Of a stretch of DNA of 64,000 nucleotides, positions 1 to 13,400 are shown in pieces. Source of the DNA: Ignelater luminosus (Eukaryota; Arthropoda; Insecta; Coleoptera; Elateridae). The first letter of the stretch is position 1, and every line of letters starts with the position of its first letter. Under the pieces are notes generated by a model. It worked only from the letters and a program-made list of their open reading frames with translations, was not told the origin of the DNA and ran no database searches. The stretch is from the NCBI GenBank assembly GCA_011009095.1, contig VTPC01091291.1, positions 101,870-165,869 on the forward strand, given 5' to 3'. A program made the position numbers and the translations under genes.

Positions 1-150
1 AAGTATCTATGAAAGTATCTAGATCCTTAAACACTAGGATCTGTACCTGTATCTAGGTACTCTCAAAAATTAGTAACTGTATCTGGATCTAGATACATTT
101 TTCAGAATGGATCTGCATCTGTATCTAGATACTGTAAAACATGTATCTGT
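1..150. repeat. degenerate short tandem motif (GTATCTAGATAC type)
   Basis: Around ten partly overlapping copies of GTATCT, TGGATCT and TCTAGATAC variants within 150 bases, several of them palindromic. It lies downstream of the channel gene and may continue before position 1. Confidence 0.6.
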
Positions 151-565
151 CACGACACTGCAACTGGGCTTTACTTATTAATAAATAAGTGATGTAACTT
201 TGTGTTATAGATAGATCTGTAGTTACTCTAACTTTACCTCTGCTATCTAACTTAATGGTCAATAGATCCAGTAACATTGAAGTCTGCTATATATAATAAG
301 TAGATGTAAATGTGCTTAATGTTCTTGCTTGAGCATAAACTAAAACAAAATAAATTTGATCTAAAATCAACATAAAAAAAGCATAAGTAGTTTCTGAATA
401 AAAATATTAAAATGGAAATGGAATGCAGTTATTGTACAGCTAGATTTGATTATGAAAAACACACAAAAAAAGATAAATTCACATTATAGATTTTAATCTT
501 TGTACATTTAATTAGGATTTAATTGGATCTTTTATTGCATTACTAATACATATTTTCATTTAAAA
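151..565. other. 3' flank/3' UTR region of the channel gene
   Basis: AT-rich sequence between the repeat and the stop codon. No coding potential or recognisable element apart from the weak polyA signal at 531-536. Confidence 0.5.
531..536 (-). terminator. possible polyadenylation signal of the channel gene
   Basis: AATAAA on the minus strand 30 bases after the stop codon, in AT-rich sequence. It would give a very short 3' UTR. A more distal signal before position 1 is equally possible. Confidence 0.3.
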
Positions 566-1460
566 TCAGCTGTCCCATCTTTTATCGTCATCATCATCAT
601 CATCATCATCATCCTCCTCCTCATCATCACACCCTACATCTATGATACAATGTTCTAATTCACGATTTTGGTCAATTTCTTCGTTGTGGGGTTGTAGATC
701 AGGAACATCTTCATCCTGATGATATTCTTCACTTTCTCTATGCACTAAGACTTGCACTACAGTAGCCTCACTTTGTTGTCGATGAAGTGATGGTCTAGAG
801 GAAGGAGAATCGGGGGAAGGTTCAGTCACTAAAATGCTAACATCAGTTCCGTTTGGTGGTTCTGATTCCGCTCTTTGATTAATTGGTACTGCGGCACTAG
901 TAGTTCTTACTTTACACGAACCGATACGATCTAAATTGCGTCTAATTAAACTTCCACGTTTGGGTTTCGGTTCTGCTGGTGTCTCAGCTTGCAGGGCCTG
1001 CGATGTAGCAATTGGCTTGAAACCTTTCTTGAACAGCGGTGGGGAAGCCGAGTCGTCTGGGGTTTCTACCGCATCCTGATGTCGCAAGAAGAAGTTATAA
1101 ATACTCCTACGTCGTGGATGAGCAGGAAGTGATGGGGTTGTTGGCGTGGTTGCTTGCGGAGTCGCTCCACTTACCATTATGCTAACATCGGCGGATTCGC
1201 GCGCCAAGTCCAACTCCTCTGGGGCCATGTTCGCTGCGCTAGACAACAAAAGCAGCGGTAAGTTCAGCCACGGACCACCTAATTCGCTAAGGTCGCTCGC
1301 GTCTGAGGCCCGAGAGGACTTGCGAGAAGATGCGCGACTCCCTCGATGAACATGCAAAAATGCGGACAGACGGCCTTGCCAGCCTCCACCAGGTGATGAA
1401 GTCTGGGTCTGCTCGTCTTCCACATCCCTTTCCAGTTCTCGTTCTCGCTCTCTTTTCTTT
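566..1460 (-). CDS. NaCP60E: DSC1 last exon: C-terminal tail and stop
   Basis: Residues 1694-1991 and a TGA stop at 566-568. Starts [16 protein letters not shown], is rich in Ser/Pro/Arg ([28 protein letters not shown]) and contains two short copies of an ADVSIMV/TDVSILV motif. It ends in a Glu run followed by ten aspartates and KRWDS. Acceptor attattatag. GC content is clearly higher than in the flanking introns. This tail is long for the family; its function is unknown. Confidence 0.92.
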
Positions 1461-4400
1461 CTATAATAATTAAGGACAAAGAATAGCGTGTTGTATACTA
1501 AATAACAATCTAGATTTATTAAGAAAACTAGAAAATGTGTTCTTACTTGATATATTCTCGAAATGTCTTTTGAATTAATTTAGCTGCTTTATCTTGCCTT
1601 TTCCATATACGCGTCGATGAAACAATCTCTAACTGTTTTCTTGTTGGAAACTGTTTTTTAAATTTAATATCCATTTGTTCTTGTAACTAAAGAAAAAAGT
1701 CAAATTAATCACTGATTAAATATATCAAAGGAATGATATCGAAAACAGTTGCTGTACAATTAATCCGCGATAGCGAGTAGCTTTAGTCTTGTGGAGACTG
1801 AAGACAGGCAATGAATTAATCATTATCAAAGTTGAAAGTATTAATAGGCAAAACAATAATCTGAAAATATATAAAGTGCAGTTTACGTAATGTAAGGATA
1901 GGAATATTAAATAAATGAGGATGCAGTACTAAATATAAATAAAGAGATAGAAAATGTATTTTAAGCTTGCAGGAACAGTGCAAATCTTAGAAAAGATCTT
2001 ACAAAATTGGCATTATAATATGTACCTATTTGTGAAAAAAAAACTCAAGAATCTAAAAATAAAAAATTGCATGTTAGTTTTTGAAAAAGTCATTTAACTT
2101 CATTAGAAAAAGATGGATATCCAAACATATATATGTATATTTAGCTGGGTCTTTGAATGGTAATACCGATTGAATATCGCATTAGTTTTGCAGTTGAAAT
2201 TAGAAAAATTACTGATTTACTGACCAGAGAAGAAATAGGTGACAAATTATAGCATTTTATTTCTCATTGAGAGCATCTCAAGCGAAGCAAATAGCAAGCA
2301 AATCACATGCAATATTAGAAGAAAATCGAAGAAGTATTGAAATCTGATACAAGATATAAAATGTATAGTTCAAAAGAAGATGAAACAGTTTTGTCTGATA
2401 ATTTTATGATAAATTGCAGTTGCATGGGAAGGATCAGGATAAGGGGTTATTTGACAATTTCTGACTGTCATTTATTAAAGGATTCAGAAATAAAAAGAGG
2501 TTACAATAAAAATAAAGATGACAAAGAGAAAGACAATTTTGTGAAGTATTTTGAAAAACATATAAAGGCAGAAACTCCAACACCAACCTGGAAAAAGGGA
2601 AAGGATTAGAATAGTACAGAGCATTCTTACAGAGAATTCTTGATTATATAATACAATTATGTACAAAAAGTGCATGCTAATACAAATATATGTCGTGGTT
2701 TTCCTTTACCTGTCTGAAAGTATCAGTTTCTTCAACATGTCCAAGGACATGCTTTACTAAGGCATGTAAAATATCCAAACAGTGTATTCTGTTTCCTTTT
2801 GCTATTGGTAAATTGAAACTTACTAATGCAACTGTATTTGGTTTAGAAATTCCTAAAGGAGGATCTAAGGATGCTATGAAATCTGATAATTGGGCAAATC
2901 TGATAAACTGTGTTGCATGAGGATCATATCTGAAAAAGGAAAATAAATCATTAGGATGTTATTAATTTTTAAGAAGTGTTTACTTACTTAGACCATCTAA
3001 TATAAAACATTTCTAAATCATCTTCTACAATTCCAATTTCTTCCTCTTGATGAGCTTGATTGAAGTTTTCAAGAATGATTGCTATGTACATGTTTATAAT
3101 AATCATATAATTTATAATGATAAAACTTGTAAAATAAGTTATGGATAACAATGGATAACCACAGTCACCATTGCTTTGACTTCTGAAATGTGGATCACAA
3201 TCTGGAGGTTCAATCATTAATGATTCAAGGACATCATTCCACCCTGCTGATGTCATTAAGCGAAATAACAAATGCATTGAATGTCCAAATGTTTGAAAGT
3301 TGACCATATCATCTAAAGCTCCTGTTTGTCGAACGTGTCCAAATAAAGACATGCCAATAATAGCATAAATAAAAGTAACAAGCGCTAGCAAGGCACCAAT
3401 GTTAAATAAGGCTGGTAGTGATACTACTAATGCAAACAATAACTTTCTAATACCCTTTGCCGCCTGTAATTGTAAGATTATAATTTTGTTTTCTTTAAAA
3501 AGCTAGTGAAGCAACATGTACCTTTATCAGACGTAAAATTCTACCTATTCGAAATACTCGCACAACTCTTAATAGAGTTGGTGACACAGGAAAGTCTATC
3601 ATAATGTCCTCCATAAGAATACCCAAAATGGAAGCTAATACTAATAAAAAATCGAACACATTCCATGGAACAGTAAAGTAATTAAACCGTAAGCCTAGTA
3701 TCTTCACTATTGCCTCTGCAAATAAATCGTTATTAGTATTCATTGTTTTGTAAATTATCTATCTAAAACTCACCTAAACCAAAGACTGTTGTAAAAAATG
3801 CATTACTAACTTCTAAGATAAAGAAAACGGCATGAGGCTGATTGTAATGTTCTATACCCATTGTGAGCATATTTAAAAATATAAGAATGAAGATAGCAAT
3901 TTCAAATCTTCTGGAATTTGAAAGATCATAAAACATCGCTAAAAACTGATTCATAGGTCTTTTAATGACTTTCTGTGGTTTTTTTCGTCCCAGCTTCTTC
4001 ATAGCGGTATAATAGTGCTTTTGGCTCTCAGTTAAAAACATTTCCAAAACTCCTCCTTCATACTGAGAAAAGTCAAAAAATCTATAGTATCAAGAATCAC
4101 AATGGAAGTTAAATAGTATTTACCTTCTTCTTTAACATATTAAAGTTATCTATAATTACACCAATGAACAAATTTAATGTGAAAAAAGATCCACACACAA
4201 TAAAAATAACGAAATAAATGTAGGCATATAGGTTAGCTTCTCTTTGAGGTTGCAGATGTACTCCTCGGGCATCAACTGCATCTGCCATTACTTCCATCCA
4301 ACCTTCAAATGTAGCCTAAGAAAAATAGTAAAAGTCAAATAGTTGAAACTGCTATGGTGTATTAATAATAATCTATGATATGGTATTTGATATGCAATTG

Positions 4401-7400
4401 GTATCTCTCAATCACCTATACTGTATTAATACATTAGTAATTTAAGAAAATAATCTTGAAGAAACTGAAGGCCGAAACAAGCATGTTTTTATTATTTTGC
4501 CTGAAGAATTGGCAAAATTGGCTTGCAAAATCAACTTTTGGAAGGTATGTATTACATTATTTCCAGCGTATCATTAAATCTAAGTTAATGTATCTGATTA
4601 GCATAAGAAATCTAAAAAATGTCGACATATACAGGATGTTTTATTAAAAAGTTTTGTATAATGCACAATATACCTAGAGTACCTACGCAAAATCTATTTC
4701 TTTATAGTTTTTTGTAGCAGAGAAACATCTTTAATATTTCTATGAACAAGACTATATGTATAGACCCCTTAGGAAGTCACAACAAAAGGTTATCGCGTAT
4801 TTATAACTTATTACAATAAATTAGTAATAAATGGTGAAAGATATACAGCTGAACAACTGCAGAAATGGCACTCAAGAAGAAACATTGAAGAAATAGTATG
4901 ACAAGATGATAAAAAGAAAATGGTAAATCAATAAGTCAATAGTTCTTTCAAGCTAAGGAGATGCAGCTGATGAAGAACATGACAACATTGGAGGTATGCA
5001 ACGGTTAAAAGACTATATTGTCATAATATCAATGATGGATTAAGCCACGACGGCTACAAGAAAACAAGAAAACATAACGATCATCTAAAATGAAAAAACT
5101 CTATTTGGGATGTTGTAATGTTTGGACTATGTACTATTGGTTTCAAAATGAACTAGGACACTTTAATTTTCCCATTGTAACATCTACATTTAATTTCGGC
5201 TAAAATATCTTTATCCATGGATTATTTGACGTATAAAGTCACATTTACACTAGGAAAAATACTTACATTTTCGAATCATAGTAGTTGGCCAGTGTCCTAA
5301 TTCATTTTGAAACCAATAGTACATATGAATAAGCAACTGAAAACAAGTAACAAATATAAGTTTGGAATTCTCAGGCTGAGTAAAAAACAACGGCAGGCTA
5401 AGGGAAAATGATGCAAAAAAGAACAAAACAATAATTTACCGTGGTAAAACTGACGAAAGCAAAACTGAACATGGGATAATATCTGTTAGATAAAAATACA
5501 ACAAAACGTCTACTTGAATGGAAACCGGTCTTCGGAATGATAATTAAGGCAAGCGGATTTTATCTTCAAAATATACCTATATGATAAATTGCAAAATAAA
5601 CACAAGAAAAATTAAAATTTTTATGAGAAGTCGCAATGCCAAAACTTTCTTCTGACTGTAAGTGTCTTTTATCACAATAATCTATTCTAGTATCTGAAAT
5701 TAAATATAGAACTGTAACTTTGATGTCAAAATTATGCTTATGCTCTTATATTGACCGTGTTGATGCAATAGCTGTTACAGTTACATTTTAATGACGTCAC
5801 TCACTAGTAAATTAAGTTAAAACATAATAGACCGTTAACTTTTTAGTTTACTTTGAATATATAGGCATATCTGACAGTAAAGTACCATACATATAGTAAA
5901 GAGGTTACCAATGTATCAAATTGTACTATAATGAATAACATTTTGTACTATACTTACCACTTGAAATAATGCCAAATATGCAATACCCACATGGTCGAAT
6001 GATACTTTGGAATTAATCCAAGTGAAATTGTTCGATAAACAATCATATTTATTTTCTATAATCTGAAACAAAAGTATCAAGTCGTTATTGTTAGTAGTCA
6101 AGGAAAACTAAGAATATTGAGTTTAGTGGAATTAGTTGTACTTACAGAAATTGGCAAAAGTTCTCCATCTTCATCTAAACACTTGTAAAATTTTCCTCCA
6201 AAAAACTGTACACCCATAATAGAAAAAATCAACCAAAATACCAAACATACTAATAAGACGTTAAAAATGCTAGGTATAGCATACATAAGTGCATTTACAA
6301 CAATGCGCATTCCTTGCCATCTGCTTATAGCTCGCAGAGGTCGAAGAGCTCTTAATGTCCTTAAAGATCTAAGAACTTTTAGATTTTCATTTTCCTCAAT
6401 TAGCAAACTAAATACAGATACCTGAAATATAATAGAAATATGTAAGTTTATAAATTACATATTTTCTTCAAATGAATACTTACAAAAACAATAGAAAAAT
6501 CTAGTAACGTCCAGAAACTAGTGAAATACTTGTGAAATCCAAGAGCAATCCACTTTAAAAACATTTCTACTAAAAAAATTATACAAAAAGCTAAATTTGT
6601 CCAATATAAAATCTTTTTTAATCTTGGATTTTCATCTAAGTAAATGTCTTCAAAACACAAAGTCACACTCGAAGCAAATATCAAAAACAATATAAACCAT
6701 TCAAACGCAGGGGTATCAACTACGGCTAAAATATCTGAACGAACTCTCATAAATCTTTTATACGAGTTCAATTTTGTAAATGTTTCCCAAAATAAACATC
6801 TAAAATGATCGTTTTATTAATCTAATCGTATTCAGAAGACCTAACTTAAGTTAACTTACTGTTCATAGCAGCGCCGAGGAAAGCAGTTTGGTGGTACTTT
6901 TGCAGGCTTGCTTCTACCAAATCCAGGAAAATTTCCTATACCATCGACGTATTGGCCTTTGGAATTTCTTCTACCACCTACTGTAATTTCATCCACATAC
7001 GAAACTAAAGTTTGCCAGGGTCTATTTGTTTCATCTTCTTTCTCTTTGCTTGAACTACGATATAGGGTAGTTTCTTCAGTTTCAGTATCTCCCGATGTTC
7101 CTCTGTTTAGATGCCTTAGTTCTACCGTTTCGTCAGTTGCTTCTTCTTTAAAAAAAGTTTATTAATTCATAATTACATATTGTATAAGAAAAGAAAATTA
7201 ATTTACCTTTGCTATCACTACAAGTTGTCCCTCTACTTGAAGATATATGAGAATGTAGTTTTGTTTTTTCTCCACGTTTTGGAGTTGATTTTTCATTTTC
7301 TTCTTTTTCATCAAAATTTCCGTTAATTAAAGTAGAAAAGCGTTTGCTGTGTTCAGTTTCTTGTAGAATATCCTACAAATTTGTAATATTATATTTAAAT

Positions 7401-10400
7401 TTTGTTTACAGTGCCCATGTTGTTTTGTAAAGAATGTGATAAAATAGATTAGAATTTTATTATTAGGATGACGTCGGAAATAGTTTCACAAGTTATCAGA
7501 TCAAAATGATTTTAACTTTGAATTATGTTTTTTCAGTAAAGTTAATACAAACATTGATAAACAATTGAATCAGAATTATTGTCTGTGTTACCCTCTCGTA
7601 ATAGAGTGTTACCAGCCATTATTGCACAGTAATAAACGAAGTAATATTTTGATTTGGTTGGGGTATCTACATGGAAAACTAGAATGTACTTACTCTATAT
7701 TCTGATGAATCATAACTAATTAACGAAATGGGTCGGTTCATTGCTTCTTGGTAACTTCTATTGTAAATTTTATCTTTAGGAAATCCTATAACTGTTTCTT
7801 GAAATGCTTTCGTATGTAGACCTAAAGAGAAAACATAATTGAAAACAATTCGATACTGGACAGGCCTTTTACTAGTTTACTATTTACCTTTATTAAATTC
7901 TTTTTCCTCAGCTTGTCTTTGCATAACTTCCCTGACGATTTGTTCCAAACGCGAATTGCTTTCGTTCTGACGTAACTCACGGGCTAAGGCACGTTTTCGC
8001 CGTCTTTGCTGTATTAGTGTCTGAATCCTTTCGAAACTTTTTGCTATGTTGGATTCGTCACCAACTTCCTGTTAAATATGTAATAAGAATGTTGCAGTTT
8101 GAACGAATCTTTTAGCATCTGATTAATCGACATTGACTGCATAGATAAGAAAGGAGATATAGAGAAAAGAAAGCGATAAGAGATGAAATGTTGTGTTTTT
8201 AAGAAAATTATGTACACTTATTAACTTACATGTTGTGGAAACTCTAGAAAGTAAAGTTAGAGTAAATAAGAAACAAATATACAAAAATATTAAAGAGGTA
8301 CCTATTATTAAGGCTTTTTACTATTTTATTCAAGTGGACGAATTTAAAAGAAAGCCAGACGTAATTCTGGTTAACAATCATCCTTTTTGGTAGTATTCCC
8401 CATTTATAATATATTTAAGACTATGAGATACAAAAACATCCATCAAAAGACACAAAACAGATAGCAACATATTTTGTTATAACTAGGTCAAAGGAAAATA
8501 TAATGGAACATAAAGAGAAGAATAGGTACCCATGATAAATGTTAAAATAAAAGCACTAACGAGAGTCTAGAAAGTAGGCTGATATAGAGTAGACGTTAAT
8601 AATCTAGAAAATAGAAAAAGAAAGCGGACAGAAAAGATTTTAAGCATGAACATAGAAAATATTTATAAAAATCCAAACAAGCATGCTGAAGATGAATGAA
8701 CTATTTCAAAAGCACAAATATACTTAAACTGTGGTTGTAAAGCATAAAATAATTTGAGTGTTAGAAATAAGCTAGAAAATTGAAAAACATCTAGAAGTTA
8801 GGTACAGTGCGTGGCTAAATCCAGTTTGGAATATTCAATACACAATCCAGTACGATTGATGTTTATACTAACTGGTTTAACAATGACATAGTTATCAGAT
8901 AGTAAAAGATTCTAGAAGTGATTCAAACATTTTTGAATGTAAGCGATGAACTATATCTACACATGCTAATTAGTTCATGTAATCTCTGGTAGTGAGTATT
9001 AAAAACTCTTGACTAACTGTTAGTGGATATAATGTACCAAGGGAAAGATCCAAGGAGAGATACCATATAACCAAGAACTACATACGTGACTCTAACAACT
9101 GCATATGAAATGAATTTCCATGAAATCAGAAATATAATTACCAAGGCCAAAGGTATAGACAAAAGTAGGAAAATGAGAAAAATATTGAAAAGATTATTTC
9201 TAGACATGGAAATTGCAAGGTAAAATCTGGATGGCTTTCTGTGAAAAAATACCAACTCCATCTTTTAACACGAAGTTTATATTAGCTGATTCGAACTTGG
9301 ATATATCTTTCTGTACAGACTAACAAAAGCAAAGGCTTTGTAATTAAAACGTCTGTGGATCGGATCTTTTCTGCAAAATAAAGCAAGAGAATTTGAATGT
9401 AGAAAATTACCAAAAGGCACAAGCAAAAAAACCAGCAATTGCGTATCTCTGTTTTTCTTAATTAATCTGCCTTTCAACTTCAGCTATACCATGAAACTCT
9501 ATAAACATTATCCTTAATTCAAAGAGTTTTTGGTAATCACTAGGTGGAAAAACCGTCTCTGTTATTTTGAAAGATACCGAATCAATGGAAAGGGAATTTA
9601 TACTGTATTGTCAAAAAACTAATAAGTCTTTTCTGGGAATAATATTATGGCATCAACATAAGAGGGTCACTTTTATTTTTCAGTTTTGATAGCAGGTTTG
9701 TCAACAAGAATAATTTAGTAATTTTTGTTTTTGGTAAGCGTGGGACCATATTTGTCGGATCTGCTAGTAGACTTTTTAGTCCAGTTCATAATGCATTTCT
9801 AAATTGTACTAAACTATTTTCCCTGTGAAGCTACATTTGTGAGCGTACGTAGTAATAGCAATAGTCGTTTTTAGGGTAAAGGTCTAGTAATCCTATAGTT
9901 GACTAGACTATACTTTTGCTTTTACCATGTTCATCTTACCTTGTTTACAGACTTTTAACTTGTCTTAATGCAAGCAAGTATTTATTTTGAATTCTCTCTT
10001 TTATCATTTTGAGCGTTTTAATATCGACTTTGAAGTTAGTTTTTGAGATCATACTACATGTTAATAATTTCCATCCAGCTTAAGTTTTGTTATTCTGTAA
10101 CTCAAATTTCAAAATTAGCATTTTTGAAAGTTATATCAAATTAATATCTCTCTCTCGTATTGTGTTCCCGCAGGTTTAATTTTTAAAGTTGACCCAAATT
10201 CAGGATGCCTATCGGAATCATATCCATCAAAGCAACTTATATTTTTTATTACCACCTAGGAATTTTCAAAAATTGCAATTATTCGATCACAGGTAATAGT
10301 ATCGTTTCATTACCAATTATAAAGTGGATTTGATTTTGGAGCCTGGAAATGATTACAGAGGCGGAAAAGCTATAGAAGAGCATTTAAAATTAGATATTTT

Positions 10401-13400
10401 AGCAGTAGATGTTGTCACTGGGATATGTAGGTAACTTTTAGATTTAAATGTTGTTTGCATAGTATTCTAATTGTAGTTTTCAAAAAACGCAATTCCTTAA
10501 ATTTATAAACAAATATTTTGTACCTGAATCACTTTCACGTGTTTCAATAATAGACCATTACGAAATGTCATGTAGCGTGGCTAGACTACCAGATTGAATA
10601 ATAACCTTGTAAAGATCACCCTTACTGAACCTCTTAATTCTTTATATGTAAAAAAAAATTAATATCCCAAACAGTTACTCAGTGAAATCCTTGGTGGGCT
10701 ATTTGGGTGTATTTGCTAGGTACTCCATATACTATTAGTACCAGGACCTTTGATGACATCGAGTCCTGTCCCACATCAGTAGGTCCCCTTGTTTAGAGAT
10801 TTACTTATATAGAAACTTAAATAATAGAAATCAAAACGATAATTCAAAAAATCTGTATTTTTTATTTTTGCCATGTACAGCACACTTGTGCTTTTTTCAA
10901 AGATATCCAGAGACCACTTTGACTCGGTTAGATTGCAGCGTGCGATACTCATCGCTACTTTTGTGTTTCACGGCGGTGATGAAGCCAACGGAGGGCGAGC
11001 TGATTCGCTATTTCTCCGATGTTTCCTCTCGGACCATCTAGGTCAGACATTCCAGAGTTCAGAGTTAGTTACTTTTTTAATTAAGGGTTACTTTTCTTCT
11101 GGTTTGTAACTTTTTGTTACTTTTTTCATATTCCAGTTACGTTTATTACTTTTTCAATGAAAAAGGTTCTGTTTTGAACTATTTTCAGACATAAAACAAA
11201 AAATTCTTAAAGTTGAAATGAAAAACATATTTCTCTTTAATACTGCTGCGACAGTTTGAATTTCTTCTTTTTTCTTGGTTACAAGAACTGTGAAACGTAA
11301 CATATAGATGGCGTTCTTGTTAAATTCAAAAATCTGAAATTGAAGGGGTAAAAATTGTAAACGTGCTGCATACATGAGATTTTTAATATCTTACAGAAAC
11401 AGAATTTTCAGTTTGCCGTACAACAAAATACACTGGCGAGCAAAAAATTTAGGTCACTTTGAAATTGTGATGTTCTAAGATTATGTTTGCAAACTGTAAA
11501 TCATCGTACTAGTAGGCTATGAGTTATTAGTTTTTAGAGAAATGTTATCTGTGAGTATGGAAAAGACCAGGAGAAAGATATGTTCCAGTTTGTATTGACG
11601 AGCAACTTCCATTTGGCAGCGGGTCGGTCATGGTTTGGGCAAGAATTTCTTCACAAGCACACATAGAGTTAGTCTTCATACAGAATGGCTCCCTGATAGC
11701 TCACGGGTTCATTACGGAAGCTTGAGAAGATCATATTATGCCTTTCATGGTCACTATGGGCGAGTAATGGCATTTTCATGCAAGATAATGCGAGACCTCA
11801 CGTAGCGAGAGTTGTCAGAGAATATCTGGATGAGGTGAGCATTAGGCGGTTTAAGTGGCCAGCACTCATGCTTTTCGATTCAATATTGACTATTAAGAAT
11901 TAATTACAATTTTCAAATATAAACTTGGAACAGAAAATAACAAAAAAGCAACACAATTTCGTAGCGACCTACATTTTTTGTATAACCTTTTTTGCAGTGC
12001 TGTCAACAAAAATAAATCATGGCCTTCCCCACTGTTTTATAATTTGAAACGGATAATAAGGTTATAAATTAATTTTGCAGATCAAGGTGTAACTGAGATT
12101 TATCTCGACTGGAAAACTACGTTTACAATCCTTGATTTGTAAATAACTACATGCACATTATTGTCAGAGTAGCTAATATGAAGGTTACTTTTCGGTTACT
12201 TTTTTAAAATCAAAAGTTACATTTTCAACTATTCTTTTATAGAAAATTGCTCTGAACCCTGACATTCCTTTCCCCAATCATATTACTTCCGGCGGATATT
12301 GTGCTTCGATCCCAATCTAAATTCCAAAATTATTTCCCTCCATGGTTGAAGAGACGCTGTACAGTATATACCTGTCGCGGCTGTTCCAGAACAGTGCTAC
12401 ATCTCTAATGCCTGTACTGACAGTCAGTACGTGAAGCAAGTTTGAACTAGCACGACCTCGTACTTACTTGGCGCGTGCCTAGACTCAAAGTAAAGAAAGA
12501 GGTGACTTTAGTTTAGCTTGTGAGTTGAGCATTTGATAAACCAAGGCGTACTTGCTGAAGAAGAGCATAGACTCACACAAGTACTGACTATGAGTATGGA
12601 TATAGAGTATAAAAAAAAACTTTTTTGAAAGCATCTTATAAATAATGGACGAATATTAATAGATTGGCTTTACCATTTTATCAATCAGTGATGCATTAAA
12701 CTTAAAAAATAATTCTAGGCGTTTTACAGATATATGCCTGCAACTGCATCCCTAGAGAGTTATACAGTTTTTAAACGATTTAAGTATAACATCGAGGAAC
12801 TTTTGAATGTGAATATGTGAGATAGGCATTTTGGCAGACTTTTGTAATAACAGTCAAATAAATATACCAAGAATGGAAAGAACCGACCCTATTCTCACTT
12901 CAGAAATTAAATTCAGGGTACCAAGCTCCAAAGAAATACCAGAAAAACAGTTTATTCAAGTTTTATTTCACGTGAGAAAGGCAAACGTGAATAGTAAGCC
13001 TGAGTTGTCGAGTATTGCGAATCGCCTATGTGCGGAAATTAGATTGCTGTTTATTATCGACTTTGACAAGTTGATAAAACTCGAGGTATCTTTGAGTTTA
13101 GTTTTGTAAATCTATGGAACCAGTTTGCAGGGAGTCCTTTGGTTAGATTCATAAATTGTTGAATTCCGAAATCATTACAATCAGTACTGCTTTTTGAATT
13201 AGAATGTCCTGAGTTCTATCAGATCGGGATTGCTTCTAAACAAAGTGTAGATAGGAAAATAATTGAAGAATTTTGTAAAATATTACTAAATTATGATATT
13301 CGTTTTGCTGATAAGGTTATAATTACTTTCTTGATTAAGATTCAATTTTATAAATTTGAACTTTTGTGACAGATTAATTTGATTTACCGGCAAATTATAG

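Noticed and set aside
566..1423. Reading the last exon as a separate 285-codon gene
   Set aside because: The frame is open up to a splice acceptor at 1461 and joins in phase to the IQ-motif exon; it has no ATG start of its own and matches the tail position of the channel.
2984..6771. Calling the locus para (the insect voltage-gated sodium channel)
   Set aside because: Glu in the domain III filter, MFL in the III-IV linker and the overall sequence fit DSC1/NaCP60E.
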